DNA of 64,000 nt from Alviniconcha marisindica (lineage: Eukaryota > Mollusca > Gastropoda > Provannidae): contig JABMCL010003496.1 of assembly GCA_018857735.1 (NCBI GenBank), forward strand, positions 32,501-96,500. The letters run 5' to 3'. The stretch's first letter is position 1, and every line of letters starts with the position of its first letter. The notes beneath the pieces were generated by a model, which saw nothing but the letters and a program-made list of their open reading frames with translations, ran no database searches and had not been told where the DNA came from. Of the stretch, positions 23,151 through 36,548 are shown one piece after another. The translations under genes and the position numbers were made by a program.

Positions 23151-23963
23151 CATAGTAAATAGTATACGTGAGCTGAAACTGCAAGACTGCAAGTGAAAGA
23201 CAGACACATGAAGGCGAGATAGACACATTTTAATTTGTAATTACCACTACCAGTCACCACTTATAATATTAATAACACAAATAATAGTTGTTGTTTTTAA
23301 AAGCTTTGTTGTAGAAGAACTAAAAAAGTCTCAACCCGCCTTTACTGGGAGTCAGCCACATTATTAATTGCTTTTCCTTGATCAAGTTGAGGACAGAATA
23401 CAATGAGTAATAAAGCATGGATTAGGCCATGACCTGTCTTTAGCTGGCAATATAATCCATACTTACTGACTTAGCCATGTGAATTTGTTATTGATAAATT
23501 CAATTATTAGTTTTTTTTCTCTGTTTATATTACTGTAGCATGTGTTGCCAGCAGTAGCATCCAGTAATCTGGCACTGGTGTGATGGGTTCAGGTGCACAG
23601 CAGTGGTGGTCTATCATGGCACTTGGCCAAAGCCAGAGCTGATTTGAAGCATTCTGTACTGTCTGAGTGGACTGACTTGACACTTGTTGTCTAAGTCAGT
23701 AAATGGGTCCAGGTTATGATAGTTGTTGGAAGAGAAGAGAGCTTGCATTGTTCAGTGTTGTAGTGTGGCATTGTGTCAGCATGTCATTCATTCATTGTAA
23801 CAACTGTTTCTGGTGTAGTCTTCTACTGGGTTTCTGGACACAAAGTATGTTGATCTGCTGCATCTGATCTGACACCCTTGTTTCTGGGGAGTCAAAAATG
23901 CATCAGCTGGCAGTGGCACCAGCCCATCAATCATTTTGTACATGAAGATGCAATGCAGTTTTT

Positions 23964-24527
23964 GGTAAAATCCAAGGAGATGGTCAGAAATTCCTGGACC
24001 GTTTCAAAAGTTATTTTAGGTCACAAATATGATCACAATCATTACATGAGATCCATATCTACCGATTACAGCCAAAATCCACAACAAAAGGTGAATTTTT
24101 TCATATATTTTTGTCTTTGATTGTCAGTCTGGGTCAGTGCATGTTGCCCTTTGACGTTTGACCTAGTTTCCCAGTAACAACGTGAACACTTCCTTAGTGC
24201 CGATTTTGGCAATACAATCGTACTCACGACTCAACGTTCTCAGATTGCATTTTTTCTGTATATTTTCCGTGGTTTTTAATTGCTGTAGCTTGTTTAACGA
24301 GGCCGCTTACCTAGCAGCACTTCGTCGGCTTCGTTTGCCATTTGCAATCCATGATGTCAACTCGAAACAATCAAAGACAAAAATATATGAAAAAAATCAT
24401 CTTTTGTTGCGGATTTCAGCTGTAATTGGTAGATATGGACCTCATTTAATGATAGTGATGAGATTTGTGACCCAAAATAACTTTTAAAACAGTCCAGGAA
24501 TTTCCGACCGTCTCCTTGGATTTTACC
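23964..24527. mobile_element. Fold-back element: 160-bp inverted arms around a 244-bp core
   Basis: Arm 23964–24123 is the reverse complement of 24368–24527, with both arms 160 bp and roughly 85–90% identity by eye. Outer ends are GGTAAAATCCAAGGAG and its complement CTCCTTGGATTTTACC. The core includes a minus-strand segment, 24353–24313, that reads ATGGCAAACGAAGCC and ends at a GTAAGC donor. Confidence 0.85.
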
Positions 24528-24604
24528 CAGTTGTTCATGCTGCTCCTCAAGAGTTGGGAAATCATGCTTGTGGAGGAGTCCCATCACAAAGCTTTTTTTT
24601 TCTT

Positions 24605-24780
24605 TTCTTTTTTAGACCTATAGTCCTTGGCTATGAAGGCTGTTGCATTCTGCTGGATTTGCTCCAACTTGTCAATCGACTCAATGTGTTGCTGAGGTAA
24701 GGGTCCCAGACGATAGCTCCGTACTTCAGGAGTGAGCAGACGGGTGCTGACAGCTAGGTAGGCATTTTGTTTACAGGCTG
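24605..24780 (-). mobile_element. LINE reverse-transcriptase C-terminal fragment
   Basis: Minus-strand translation, with frame breaks, gives KYGAIVWDPY (about 24695–24725) and then LEQIQQNATAFIAKDY (24617–24672). This is the familiar end of the reverse transcriptase in Jockey/CR1-type non-LTR elements. Only this fragment is present. Confidence 0.7.
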
Positions 24781-25340
24781 TGGGGCAGCGCCTGTGGTTC
24801 CAATGAAGGAAACCCGGGTTTCTCTATTTGTTTGTTGTGTGCACGGGTGTGTGTGTGAGCATAGTGATAATGATATACACTAGACAGAAATCGAATGCAC
24901 TTCCAACGGGTCATGGGGCTATTTTAACAACCAGTTTTATACAAATATTGCTCTTGCAATTGTACTGTTGCAGTTCCATTCGCGAATTTGCTTGTAAAAC
25001 CTGCGGAAAACACCTGGATCGTCTTCCTCGATTCTTGGGGTGTTTCAATCGCAAATTGTGGGGAAATCGGACACGTTTGCAAACTGTTCTGCGACTTTTG
25101 CTGGCTGTACCGCGTAAATGATCTTCAATAATAATAATAATAATAATAATTTTAAAAAATGAAAAAAGTTTTACGTTAAAAAACGAATTTAAAAACAAAA
25201 GTTTTACTTCACACGGTGGCATCTGACACAGATGCTACTTCTGGGGTGACTTTGTGAAGCATCGCTGAACAATTAGAGGCTTTCAGGAATTAAACAGAGT
25301 CGTTGTGAGAGCAAATGCAACCTATTGCACACTTTCTTAC

Positions 25341-25470
25341 CTTCGGTTCTTCCAAAATAATTGCGACAAACCACAACCCCAGAACTGACGAAATCTTGTT
25401 GCCAAAATCACATTCAACTTCCGGTGCCATGGGAAGTAACTGTCAGTGAACAAGCTAAACAGTTTTGTCC
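25341..25470 (-). promoter_or_regulatory. Candidate EIF2B3 promoter and 5' exon
   Basis: On the minus strand an ATG at 25430 opens 30 codons ending at a good GTAAG donor (25340). CCGGAAGT, an ETS/GABPA-type site, lies at the start of this exon. It could be the 5' exon of EIF2B3, joining the acceptor at 22855 (short upstream ORF ending in TGA) or at 22848 (in-frame N-terminal extension). It could also be an unrelated first exon. Confidence 0.4.
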
Positions 25471-25839
25471 CCTTTAACTGTGTATTTCAAAAAGAACAGG
25501 CAAGAAAAAGAAACAAACAACAAACCAAACACACACACAACAGCAATAAACATAAAACAAACAAATAAAAAGAGAGAGAAAGGATGTGGCCATTGTGACC
25601 AAATAATAAATACAAAAACATAAAACAAGATTTAACTTTCACCAATATTTTCCTAAGTTCACACATTCTATTTGTTCTTCAAACTGTCCTGAATGCAACC
25701 AGTAACACTCTTACAGTTTGTCCCTAATATGTCAACCAGACATCTGAGGACATTAAGCCCCACATCATCACCAGTAACAGAATGCTTTTCAGAAAGAGAT
25801 TAACAACCATGGAAACTTACTGGGGCAGGGACACCTCAG

Positions 25840-25920
25840 TCACTGGTAGAGCATCAAACTCGTGATTGGAAGGTGAATGGTGAAAAACGGGTTCATCCCC
25901 AAAGTTTACACATTTGTGTT
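25840..25920 (+). mobile_element. Degenerate tRNA-derived SINE head
   Basis: ACCTCAGTCACTGGTAGAGC resembles an A box and GGGTTCATCCCC a B box. No clover-leaf can be drawn. Confidence 0.5.
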
Positions 25921-25929
25921 GTCTTATCA

Positions 25930-26130
25930 GCTTTCTAACCTTTTGTGTCTTTGGGTCATAGTTCAGGAGCTGTGTGAGTCGAGGTGGCCGTCCTGAGCTG
26001 TCCGTCCTAATGAGCCTTCTGGTTTCCGTGGATGTAAAGAATTATTGAACCATGCTTCGGCATTGGTCACAACTTGTCCCTAATATGTCAACTGACATCT
26101 GAGGACATTAAGCAACACTTCACCACCAAT
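25930..26130 (-). repeat. Interspersed repeat, family R
   Basis: Minus-strand order: TTAGGGACAAG, GACCAATGCCGAAGC, TTACATCCACGGAAACCAGA, AGGACGGCCACCTCGACTC, TCCTGAACTATGACCC. The same order is on the plus strand at 55826–55975. A partial copy lies at 25715–25765. Confidence 0.75.
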
Positions 26131-27840
26131 GTGTCTTTGGGTGTGCAATATTGTTGGGATTTGCAACCCACCCATTGTGGATTTTTGTGCTGACTGTAAG
26201 GATTCCCACAGAAGAAGAAGGGATTCTGACAGTTTGTTTACAAATTTTCTGAGCATGTCACACCACCACCATCATCACTACCTATGCTGTGGCAAGAGAT
26301 AACGTTAACAGGCTCAAAAAATATTCTGCATGGTCCAAAATACACTGATTCAGCAATTTCCACAGACACACACACACATACACCAAATAAAATATATGTG
26401 TATGAAAATCAACCCAAAAGATATCTCTTCAGCTCTTTATTCTTCATAGTCATAATCAACAAATCTGAGTAAAAAATAATAACAATAACGATAGTAAATT
26501 AAAAGGAAAAAATCCCACCTCCATTTTTTCCTAAAAATAATTAATAAATCAGACTGAACAGCACAAATCAGCTCCTGTGGTTTCTCATAGAACATAAGAA
26601 CAAGGCATTCCCTGAACAAATGGGAGCTTTATGCATTATGCTTATCAATGTCAATGACTTAAGTCCACTTGTATTGTAATTCAACTCCATGTAGATAGCC
26701 ACATGGAGACATGCTCTGTGGCATCAACTGTCAGTCTCTGTCAGACAGTAAAAAAGAAAAAGAAAAAAAGAGAACTTATAATTCTCTTTTTAACTATTTC
26801 AAGTGAAGATTCAAACACAATTGTAAGACTATGTGCTTGAGTGCAAACATCAGTATACACTATCTTTGTCTGCTTGTACACTGACAAAGTCTTCATACAT
26901 TATTAAGACACAATGGTTTTACTTTAAGCATGATCATTACTGGCCAGTGTCTATTTTCCATACTTTGAGCAAGATGTAATTTTACAAAGTGGTGCACCTG
27001 ATACTTTCCTTAAAAAAATATGTTTTAAAGGCACACACTGCATGTTGCAAGAACAACTGACCTCCCACCATCCTCTGACAGACAGACAAGCTTTAGCCAG
27101 CTAGCATCTGCATATAAACACACCTTGGACAAGCATGTGGTCTGTGATGGCTAATCATTGTATTTGCAATGTAAACGAAGCATGTGTCCATGCTGTTTGC
27201 AAAAACAATGATCAGAATGCTGTGGGTTTGTGTAGTTTGAACTCACATCATGTTGTTTTCTCCTCTTCTCTATCTAGCTAGAAGTGAGAAGTCAGTTTTT
27301 GGGTCCTCAAATCTAACATCCTTCCAATATTTTCCTTCATATTTTTTCTCCCTGTGTGTGTGGTGTGAATGAGTGAGTGAGTGTGCATACGTGTGCGTGA
27401 TCATGTGTTAAGCAGTAGAACCCTTCGATGGCATGATCTGAACAACACTGGCTAAAAAAGCATATCACTAACACAGCAACAGACAAGTCACAAGCTGTTT
27501 TATTTCATTCAATTTATATACATTTGTCCTTTTTCTTCAAGCTTTGTGGTTTGCAACACAGAGACCCCACCCTTCAAAAACAACAACAACCAACAAAAAA
27601 ACCAAAACCAAAACAACAACAACAAAAACAGACTGGTATTAGAATAAAGCTGAATATTTTCCATAACCCTGCTGCACCTGTTGATGTACACAGACATCTC
27701 TTTAGAATTCATATAATCACAACAACAAAACGAGATAAAAAGGTTTAGGCATGAATCCCTAATTTGAATCCTTCTCATGTCCACTGCTTTGAAGGGACCC
27801 CAAAATAAAGAAACATCACAGGCCCTATTATAGAATACAC
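26131..27840. other. Intergenic, no gene seen
   Basis: AT-rich sequence between EIF2B3 and CCDC25 with CAACAA-rich stretches at 27575–27630 and no exon-like segment I can support. Confidence 0.55.
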
Positions 27841-27970
27841 CCATAGAATGTTTTTCAGTCCCTTTATGGTCTGATCTGTTTAAATTCAATCTTTGAAAGT
27901 CACAAAAACACAGTCCTTTTATGGTCTGATCTGTTCAAATTCAGCATCTGAAAGTCACAAAAACACAGCT
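27840..27970. repeat. ~63-bp tandem duplication
   Basis: TTTATGGTCTGATCTGTT…GAAAGTCACAAAAACACAG occurs twice with a few substitutions. Confidence 0.9.
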
Positions 27971-28199
27971 CTGACTGTGTCATTTTGGTGCCATGAAGAA
28001 GTACCTGTGACATTCCTAGACATAACAGGTAACTGGCAAAATTCCTCACTTTGGCACAATGTACTCCATCGCCCCATCCCACCCCACCCCCACAAAAGAA
28101 AACAAAAACCCTAAAACCACATCATTTCGTGATTTGTGAAAGGGCAAAAAAGTGGACATCCTTGGAAAATCCTGAAGAAAATACAGGCAGCTGTGCAGA

Positions 28200-28875
28200 G
28201 AATGGAGGGGGTGGGGGGAGTGGGGGAGTATGTGCATGTATATGAGTGTAAACAGGCTGGGGGGGGGGGGGTGCATGTATATGTGAGAGCTGGGGGGGGG
28301 GGGGGGGGGGGGGGGCATGTATGTGTGTAAACAGGCTGGGGGGGGGGGAGGAGTGTGTGTATGTATATGAGTGTAAACAGGCTGGGGGTGGGGGGGGGGG
28401 GGAGTGTGTGCATGTATATGAGTGTAAAGGCAGGCTGAGTGGGGGGGGGGGGGGGGGGGTGTGCATGTATGAGTGTAAACAGGGGGGGGGTGGGGGGGGG
28501 GGGGGGTGCATGTATATGAGTGTAAACAGGTGGGGGGGGTGTGGTGACGTGGGGGGGGGGGGGGGAGTGTGTGCATGTATATGAGTGTAAACAGGTGGGG
28601 GGTGGGGGTGCATGTAATGGTGTAAACAGGGGGGGGGGGGAGGGGGTGTGTGCTGTATATGAGTGTAAACAGTGGGGTGGGGGGGGTGGGGGGAGTGTTG
28701 AAGAGTGTAAACAGGTGGGGGGGGGCTGTTGGTAGGGTGGGGTGGGTGGGGTGGGGGAGTGTGTGTGTATATGAGTGTAAACAGGGGGGGGGGGGGGTCC
28801 TGTATATGAGTGTAAACAGGGGGGGGGGGGGGGGGGGGGAGTGTGTGCGTATATGAGTGTAAACAGGCTGGGGTC
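28200..28875 (+). repeat. G-rich minisatellite with poly-G spacers
   Basis: About 14 units of GTGCATGTATATGAGTGTAA plus ACAGG are separated by guanine runs of 7 to more than 20. Proline/histidine-rich minus-strand open frames through it are artefacts. Confidence 0.95.
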
Positions 28876-31734
28876 TGGAGGCTGTACAGGCTCTGGATGG
28901 GAGGCTGAGGGGCAATGTCACCTTGGATGAACGAAAATTCAACTGTATGGTAAACTGGATGAGAGAACAAAAATTCAACCATATCATAAATGGTGTACTC
29001 CCCTTAAATTATGCACAGATATGTTAGAAAAATAAGAAGAAGAAGAACACAAAACAAACAAAAAAGACTGATGCCATTTCTGCTTAATTTTTAGCAGTGG
29101 CTACACGCTCTCCATTTTCAGGCTGATTTTGAATCTTTTATCAAAATTATTAAAAACAGCAAATTTCAGGCTGTAATTTAAACACCAACAGCATTAAGAC
29201 CTGATCAGTTTTTCCCACATGTGTATGTGTTTGTGGGGAGTATTCACGGGGCACCACCTCTGCATGAATCCTGGGGTCATAGTGTTAAGAATTTATTTTT
29301 TAATGATCCATTTGATCACCCCCCCCCCCCTTCCCCCAACTCAACGGTTATGCCAAACATGAAAACAATTGATCACAAAGTGATATAATAACTGAACGAA
29401 GAAGCTGTCATCAAACAGAACATCTTACTGGTCAAAAACAGAAATGTTCTCATGTAGACCAATTTTCAAATCACGATTTCAAGGGTCTCTGGGGTGTGGG
29501 GGGCAACTTGCACCCCTGCTTTTCACATCATTCAACTTTTCCTTCTATATAATATGTCAGCAGCACTTGCTTTAATATTTTAAAGCATTTGTTTTATGGT
29601 CCCAGCTGTAGCTGGAAGCATCGGTTTCCAAGGCAACTCTGGGTATATTTTTCAAGGGGCAGAGTGGATCAAATGCAAGTTTTCCCAAGTACTTAAATAC
29701 CACCTTGGTCAAACAAAATTACAAACTGCCCAGCAGAGCATGTACCTCAATTTTACAATACAATCAGGGAAGGACACTTAATGACCCATTCTCAAGTTAT
29801 CCCTTTTCTTATTTCAACCACCAGATTTAATTTACACAATCAACACCCGCCACACAACTGACACATGTATTTGATTTTAATGGTGATCCTGTATCATAAC
29901 CAAGCCAACTTCCATTGAAACAAGCCAAGGTGTTTCTTTAACCTTTTAGTTTCCACCATTGTTTTTATAAGTAATTCTCTGTCCATTGCCTAGTGGAAGT
30001 GGATGCAGACTCTTAAAAAAGAAAAGAAAAAAAAAGAAAAAAGGAAAGGCATTCATCTTGTTCCATTAAAAAGCTTACACTTTTTTCTCTCTCTCTAGAA
30101 CACTGGCAGTGATCTCATCATATGAATTTGTATGGTTCATTTGTTGTTGTTTTTAGCCTTTTGCCTGCTAAGTTGTAATTTTGGTATTCTTGTCACTGCT
30201 GTGTTACTGTCCTGGTTTGTTTTGATCTGTTACTTTAGTGCAGAATAATCTATGTTCCCAATGAGTGTCCTGGAAGATTTTTAGAGTTCAGTGTTCCTGA
30301 ACATCAGCTGGCAAGTTATTCCAATTGTTTATAACTCAGTAACTCTGTTTATAACTCTTTGTTGCAGATCGTCTTTAAAATAGTTTGAAACTATGATTAA
30401 CAAATTCATACAGATCATTACACATGTGGACATAAATAATAAGGCATCCCCTTGCATTTGCACTTTGAAGGAACTCCCATTCTCAAAATGGGTTTTGTTC
30501 AATGGGTAGAAAATCAACTTTAAAAATGTCAAATTACAGGTTGTTTTAATACCTTTCCAATTGTTATATATCACATTTAGATTTTTTTAGGATTTTTTTT
30601 AAAATAGTGAAATTGTACCATCCAACACATGAGAACTGTGCACAGATTGCCCCAGGCCAAACAACAAAGGCATCATTAGTATGTGTCTGGCCATCTGTAA
30701 TACTTAATGGTCTTATCTATGTACATTCATGCTATAAAGAATAAGTGAATCCATGCAAACTGTCTGTCACAGATCCAACTTAAAAATTTGACATAAAATC
30801 AACCAGGCTGTTTATAACCAGGCATTTTTTCCTAAAAATCCTCAGTTTCAAAGTTTTATTTTCTCTTCTACCTACTGGATGGAACCCGTTTTGAGAAGGC
30901 CCAGTTCCTTAAATGCTACCCAAGTGCAGGTGAACTTCGATACAACACTACTACTCAATATAACACTGTCTGCCTTTGAACACAATCACAGCACAGCCCC
31001 ACTCATTCTTTCACACATGTATACATGCAGCAGCATTTTGCTCAGGGTTTTGTGTTTTTTTCTGTTTGCTTCTTGGATTCCTCTGCTTCAGGTCACAGGC
31101 TACCCATTAGCATCAGGCCAAAGTTCTCCATCACAAGCCTGTTCCCCTGACCATTTGGGTAGCTGTACTCCATCTTCAAGGATACCAATTTACAGCTGGA
31201 TGGATGAAAGCCAGAGGTCTTGCAGGATTTTGCCCCAAATTCTTACAGCTGATGGGGCTGAAAGGAAAGGCAGGGTCAGAAGCACTTTGGACCCACAGGA
31301 TGACATCACTCCTACTTCTACCACAAAATGAAATGGGAAACACTGGAATCGGAAACACTGGAATCAAGGCAGGTCACCCTTGGAATAATCCTCTGCTCCA
31401 TGCCCCAACAGAATCAGATCAAGCAACTCCCTGAAATTCTGACAGTCTCTAGCAAGAACAAAATGTGTTAATATTCCTTTTTTTACCCAGGGCCATCCAA
31501 AGCTAGAGTTGTCAAAAACATCAGCAGCAGGAACTCCCACTCGGCATCATTCAAGCAGGCACCCAACAAAACCCTCTTTCCGGTCCAGGGTTTTTTGTTG
31601 TTGGTTTTTTAACTAAAGAAGGGCAAACAGTGGCTACAGAGAGCTCTATGCTAGCTAGGCTTTTATTCTGGCTGGATTGGCTGGATTTTTTTTTTTTTTT
31701 TTTAGAAGACTAAGATCTACCCTTTGCTTGCAGG
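28876..31734. other. Intergenic, no gene seen
   Basis: AT-rich spacer with a poly-C tract at 29320–29335. Short open frames such as 30879–31331 and 31204–31434 have no recognisable protein and no splice context. Confidence 0.55.
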
Positions 31735-31739
31735 TGGCT

Positions 31740-33170
31740 GACTGGGTGCAAAACATCAAGTTACTTACTGCAGTGTGAGGTCAGCCCACCACTGAACAAA
31801 AGAGGACAACACTCCCATACTACTCACTGCCTGCAGTGAGGGTCAGACACCAGCTGTCAGTACAAGCACTAGTATCTTCCAGCAGAGAACAACAACTCTC
31901 CCTTAGCTACCCTGTCTGGAGTGTGGTGCCACCCCACTGCCAAGGCAGAGGACAATGGCACTCCTGAATCTACCCTCTGCCCACAGTGTGGGTCAGACTC
32001 ACTTCCAGCATGGTACATCCAAGCACATGACAATTACACACTGAAGGTCAAATCCCCTGCCAGCACTGGGATCTCAAAGCAGAGGATGACAACACTGCTG
32101 TGCCTACCTTCTTCCTGGACCATGGGGTCAGCCCACTTCTGAAGCACAGGATAACAGTTACACTCCTGTAACCACTCTTCGTCTGATGTGTGGGGTCAAG
32201 CCACTTCTGAAGCACAGAATAACAGCTAACACTCCTGTAACCACTCTCTGCCTTATGTGTGGGGTCAACCCACTTCTGAGGGAGAGGATGACAGCACTCC
32301 TCTGCCCAGAGTGTGGGTCAGACCCCTGTCAGTCCATGAACTGGTATGTACAAGAGGATGACATCACTCTTGTACCTACCCTGTCTAAAGTGTAAGGGGA
32401 AACCCATTGCTGAAGCAGAGGAATGACAACACATTCCTGCATTTTCCCCAGTGCAGGTCAGACCACACTGCCAGCACTGGTACCTCCAAGCATGGGATGA
32501 CACAAAATTTACATTCCTGTGTCTACCCATTGCCAGACAAGTGTGCTCAATCCACTTATGAAGCAGGAGATACCAACACCCCTGTACCTACCTTTTGCCT
32601 GGAGTGTGGGTCAGACCCACTGTCAGTCCATGTGCAAGCCGAGAATGAAAAACACTTCTGTATCTACCCTGTCTTGAGTGGTGTCAACCGATCGTTGAAG
32701 CAGAGGATGATGACACTCCTTGTGTCTACCCTCTGCCCATGGTGTGTGTCAGACTCACTTCCTGCACTGGTACCGCCAAGCTAAGGATGACAATAAGCTT
32801 CTCAGATCAACCCTCTGCCTGGAGTGTGGGGTCATCCCACCTCTGAAACAGAGGATAACAACACTCCTGCATCTACTCTGTATGGAGTGTGGGGTCATCC
32901 CACCTCTGAAACAGAGGATGAATTACTCATGTATCTACCTTCTACCTGGAGCTGGGTCAGACCAACTCAGTCCTTGAACTGGTCAGTCCAAAGAGAGGCT
33001 GACAACACTCCTGTATGCACCAACCCTGTCTAAAGTGTGGGGTCAGCCCATCACTGAAGCAGAGGATGACAACCCTCTGCCAAGAGTGTGGGTCAGATCC
33101 AATGCCAGCATCAGGTTCTCCAAGCAGAGGACTACACCACTCCTGTCACTGGCAAAATCAGAGGACAGCT
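31740..33170. repeat. Degenerate two-subunit minisatellite
   Basis: Units of about 60–70 bp come in two flavours. One has GTGTGGGGTCAGCCCACTTC and TGAAGCAGAGGATGACA. The other has GAGTGTGGGTCAGACCCACT and GGTACCTCCAAGC. Both end in ACACTCCTGTACCTACC. Copies are 70–90% alike by eye and frames are broken often. Confidence 0.85.
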
Positions 33171-33527
33171 CTATTTAATGGTGTTGACTAAACTGTGTCA
33201 AAAGGTTTCACTAACTGCTACATCCGATCAGTTCACAGCAAAATGCAGGTTAAGTACAGCTTTCAAGGGGTAGCCCCTTTACAACACCATTCATGCAATG
33301 TTCTGGTGTACTGAGATTCACCTGCACCTGTTGTAGCATGGAGGGGAATGATCACACAGGAGTGCAGCTGACAGCAAGATGTCCAATATCCCTTCACAAG
33401 CAATGCAAAACTGTCACCGGCAAACACTCTTCATTTTTTCCCTGTCACCGAGTCACACGGTATACAAAGACATGTCTGTCAGCCAACAGCACTACTGTAG
33501 ACCCTTTCACATCATCACTTGGCACAT

Positions 33528-36472
33528 TCACATGAAGTCGTCCGAATCGCTGCCAGCATCCTGAAAAGACACACAGTGAGAAGTAAGCTTCCGAGAGCAG
33601 TAAACTTTAAAGACAAGCACATACAGCATGGGTTCATGTGAAGTGCTGAACCTGGTCCTGAAGGTTTTCAACCAGCTTTTCAAACCTCACCAAAAGTGAA
33701 GCCTGCCTTACTACCTTTCATGCTACAATTAGTTCAGATACTAGATGCACAGGAATTTTGTCCTCCAGAGTTTCTTGCACACACACACCCACAAACACAG
33801 GGGGGTGGGAGGAACAACTTGGAGTGCATGTGAACATTATCAATCATAAAAAAAGCATAGGCTAGTGAACTGAGATTTTGAACTTTTGCTGTGGCTTTGA
33901 CCTTGAAGATAGCAATCCAAACTGTTCGATCAGCACTCCAGCTCACACCAAAGCACCAGCACAGCAAGTACATACTGCAACAGCTTTATCAGCACAGAAC
34001 CTACATAGGACAGTCATTTTTTGAGGATCTGACCTCCTATTATGACCTTGACCTTAGCTAGCAATCCAAACATTTTTCATTAATTACACTCCAGTACATG
34101 ACCACACTTGAAAGAAAAAAGGGATCACCAGTACAGAAGATAAAGTATGGGAAAAGTGTGGCGGAAACACAATGCAATGGTGATGATTCACAGAAGTAAA
34201 ATGCAAGTTTCACACACACACACTGTTATGGGATAATGAGTAGTGCACACTATATCTAGCAGACAGATCTACCAAGAGAAAACCAAACAGAGAAGGCAAG
34301 AAATGACAGGAGAAAGCCTGTCAAAGGGCTTGCACTCACTAGATTCGAGGTCATCTTTTCAGCTTTCATCAATGAAGCATACGACCTGAAAAGCAAAAAT
34401 ACCAAAACTAACACTTTGTACATGCCTGAAAACAACAACAAAAAAAGACCTGCAGTTTATCCTAAACCTACTTGAGTAATTATGCCGATTTGTTCTTTAA
34501 CATTATTCCAGCCAAACTGCCTCCTTCCTGAAAAGCACACTTCCAAGTTAGATTATTAATGCGTCACTAAACTCTGAGTAATAGACTTGATTAGCCAATC
34601 AGCATGTGCAGATGAGACACATCAGTCTTTTGACTGCCATTTCCTCCAACAGTTCTGAATTATTTTGGTAAGCTCTCACTCACTAGAGAGGCCAAGTTGA
34701 TTGTACATGAGCAAGAGAAAAATGTTCCGATTAATCTTTCAAACACATGGGTGCTGCCATACTTTCGTTGGACCTCACAACAGTGAAAAAAATTAACAAG
34801 AAACAACGACATTTGACGTAGCTTAAGGCATTGTGCTTTTCAATCCCAAAAACAACACTATCCAAACTGCATTCAAGCAATGGGGACTGTACTGTTCATG
34901 AATCAATATCTGTGATTCTCAAAACTATTCAGCTGGTGCACGAATTTGCAGGAAACATTTCTGTATAAGCAGCAGATTCTTCAAGTTCATTTGTGAGTTA
35001 AAAGTTTTGTGTTTAAAAGGAGTTTACCCCACCCCTCCCCTCTGTTGCCAAGCAACAAAAGATGTTCTACCTCTGTTCTGCTCGTTCTTGCTTTAGCTTT
35101 TCCTCTTCTTTTTCTTTCCTTTTCATCTCCTGCTGCTTTTTTCTCAGGTCTTCTCGTTCACTGCGGTCCCGGGCTTCACGCTCAGCTCTGAGATCTACGT
35201 TCACGCGCTCCTCTTTCGTCTTGTTGAGGCGATTGACTACTTCATTCAGCCGTCGTTCTACGTGCACCTTTCTCACCTGCACCGGAACACAGGGAAACAG
35301 TGCTCACCATAAAATTCCACTGACTGAGTGGAAACATTACAGAAGAATCTTCAACAAAAATCACACTTCACCCCTCAAAGAGCCAAGCAACACCACCCCT
35401 TCAAAAAATCTCAACACACACACACATACAAACCAAACAAACTAAAAAAACAAAAAATATATCAAAACCACATAGAGCAAGTTGTGTACCCTACTTCATA
35501 CGTCTGTGATATTTCAAACAAAGTAATGTGAAAAAGCCAGCAACAAAGTGGCTTAAGTGCAGCAGGCTAATAACACATGAGGGCAAGTTACTCAAGCCTC
35601 TTCATTGATTTAACACAGTAAGAGACAAGAACTGAGGCAGCAAAGCACTGTTCACCTCTTTGTCTTTGTGGAAGCCAACCTGGCCGACATCCATGCTTGG
35701 GGTTTTCTTCAGGTTAGACCACATGGTATAGACCACATCAACATTGTTCATTTTGTTACCTGCACACAAAATCATCACCATCAACTACAGCAGCAGCACC
35801 AACAGTGCATCAACATTGGGTACATAAAGAAAAAAAAAAAAAAAGGCATTTCTATAATGCAAGAAAGAAGGCATTTCCATAACACCCATTTTTATAACAT
35901 GCAAAAATACACTAGCATCATCATCATCATTATCATCATCACAAGGAGAGACAGTAATGACAGCCAATCCACTTGCAAACTCATTATTTGGGGGCGCGGG
36001 GGTGGGGGGCACATGGTGGCTTTTCTTTCTTCCTTGTATGTCAGAACGATGTGCAAGGTTTGACGACTCATTCCCCACCTGTGCATTTTTTCCAAAGTGG
36101 AAATCAGCTTGTGCATACCAGTTTGACTCTTTTGGGCCATGGAACAGTCCACAGTGACTCAGTGAGCTGGTAAAACTGTCAATGAGTGCTCCCTGATAAG
36201 ATGTGTGAGAGCTTGTTTCTCTGGTGGGATCCTACACAATGTCTGAACAGCATAGTCAGCCTTCTCTGACTTCACTGGGTCAGGGATGTTGACATTATAT
36301 GCATGTTTTACAGTAACCTGCCATCTGCACTTTTGGCAGAGTGGCCAGGGTTTATTATGTTGAGTCTGGTACTTTACAACTGAGCTATATCCCTGCCCTG
36401 TACAGACACAGCACACACACCAACACACAAAAATGCAATATGCAGACACACACACTCACATAGCAATGCAAC

Positions 36473-36503
<31 letters not shown>

Positions 36504-36506
36504 CAC

Positions 36507-36548
<42 letters not shown>

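Noticed and set aside
28046..28987. 313-codon proline/histidine-rich open frame
   Set aside because: Complement of the poly-G minisatellite; no start context, splice sites or family.
31204..31434. Possible zinc- or repeat-protein coding exon
   Set aside because: No motif, no splice sites, and it lies next to the degenerate minisatellite.
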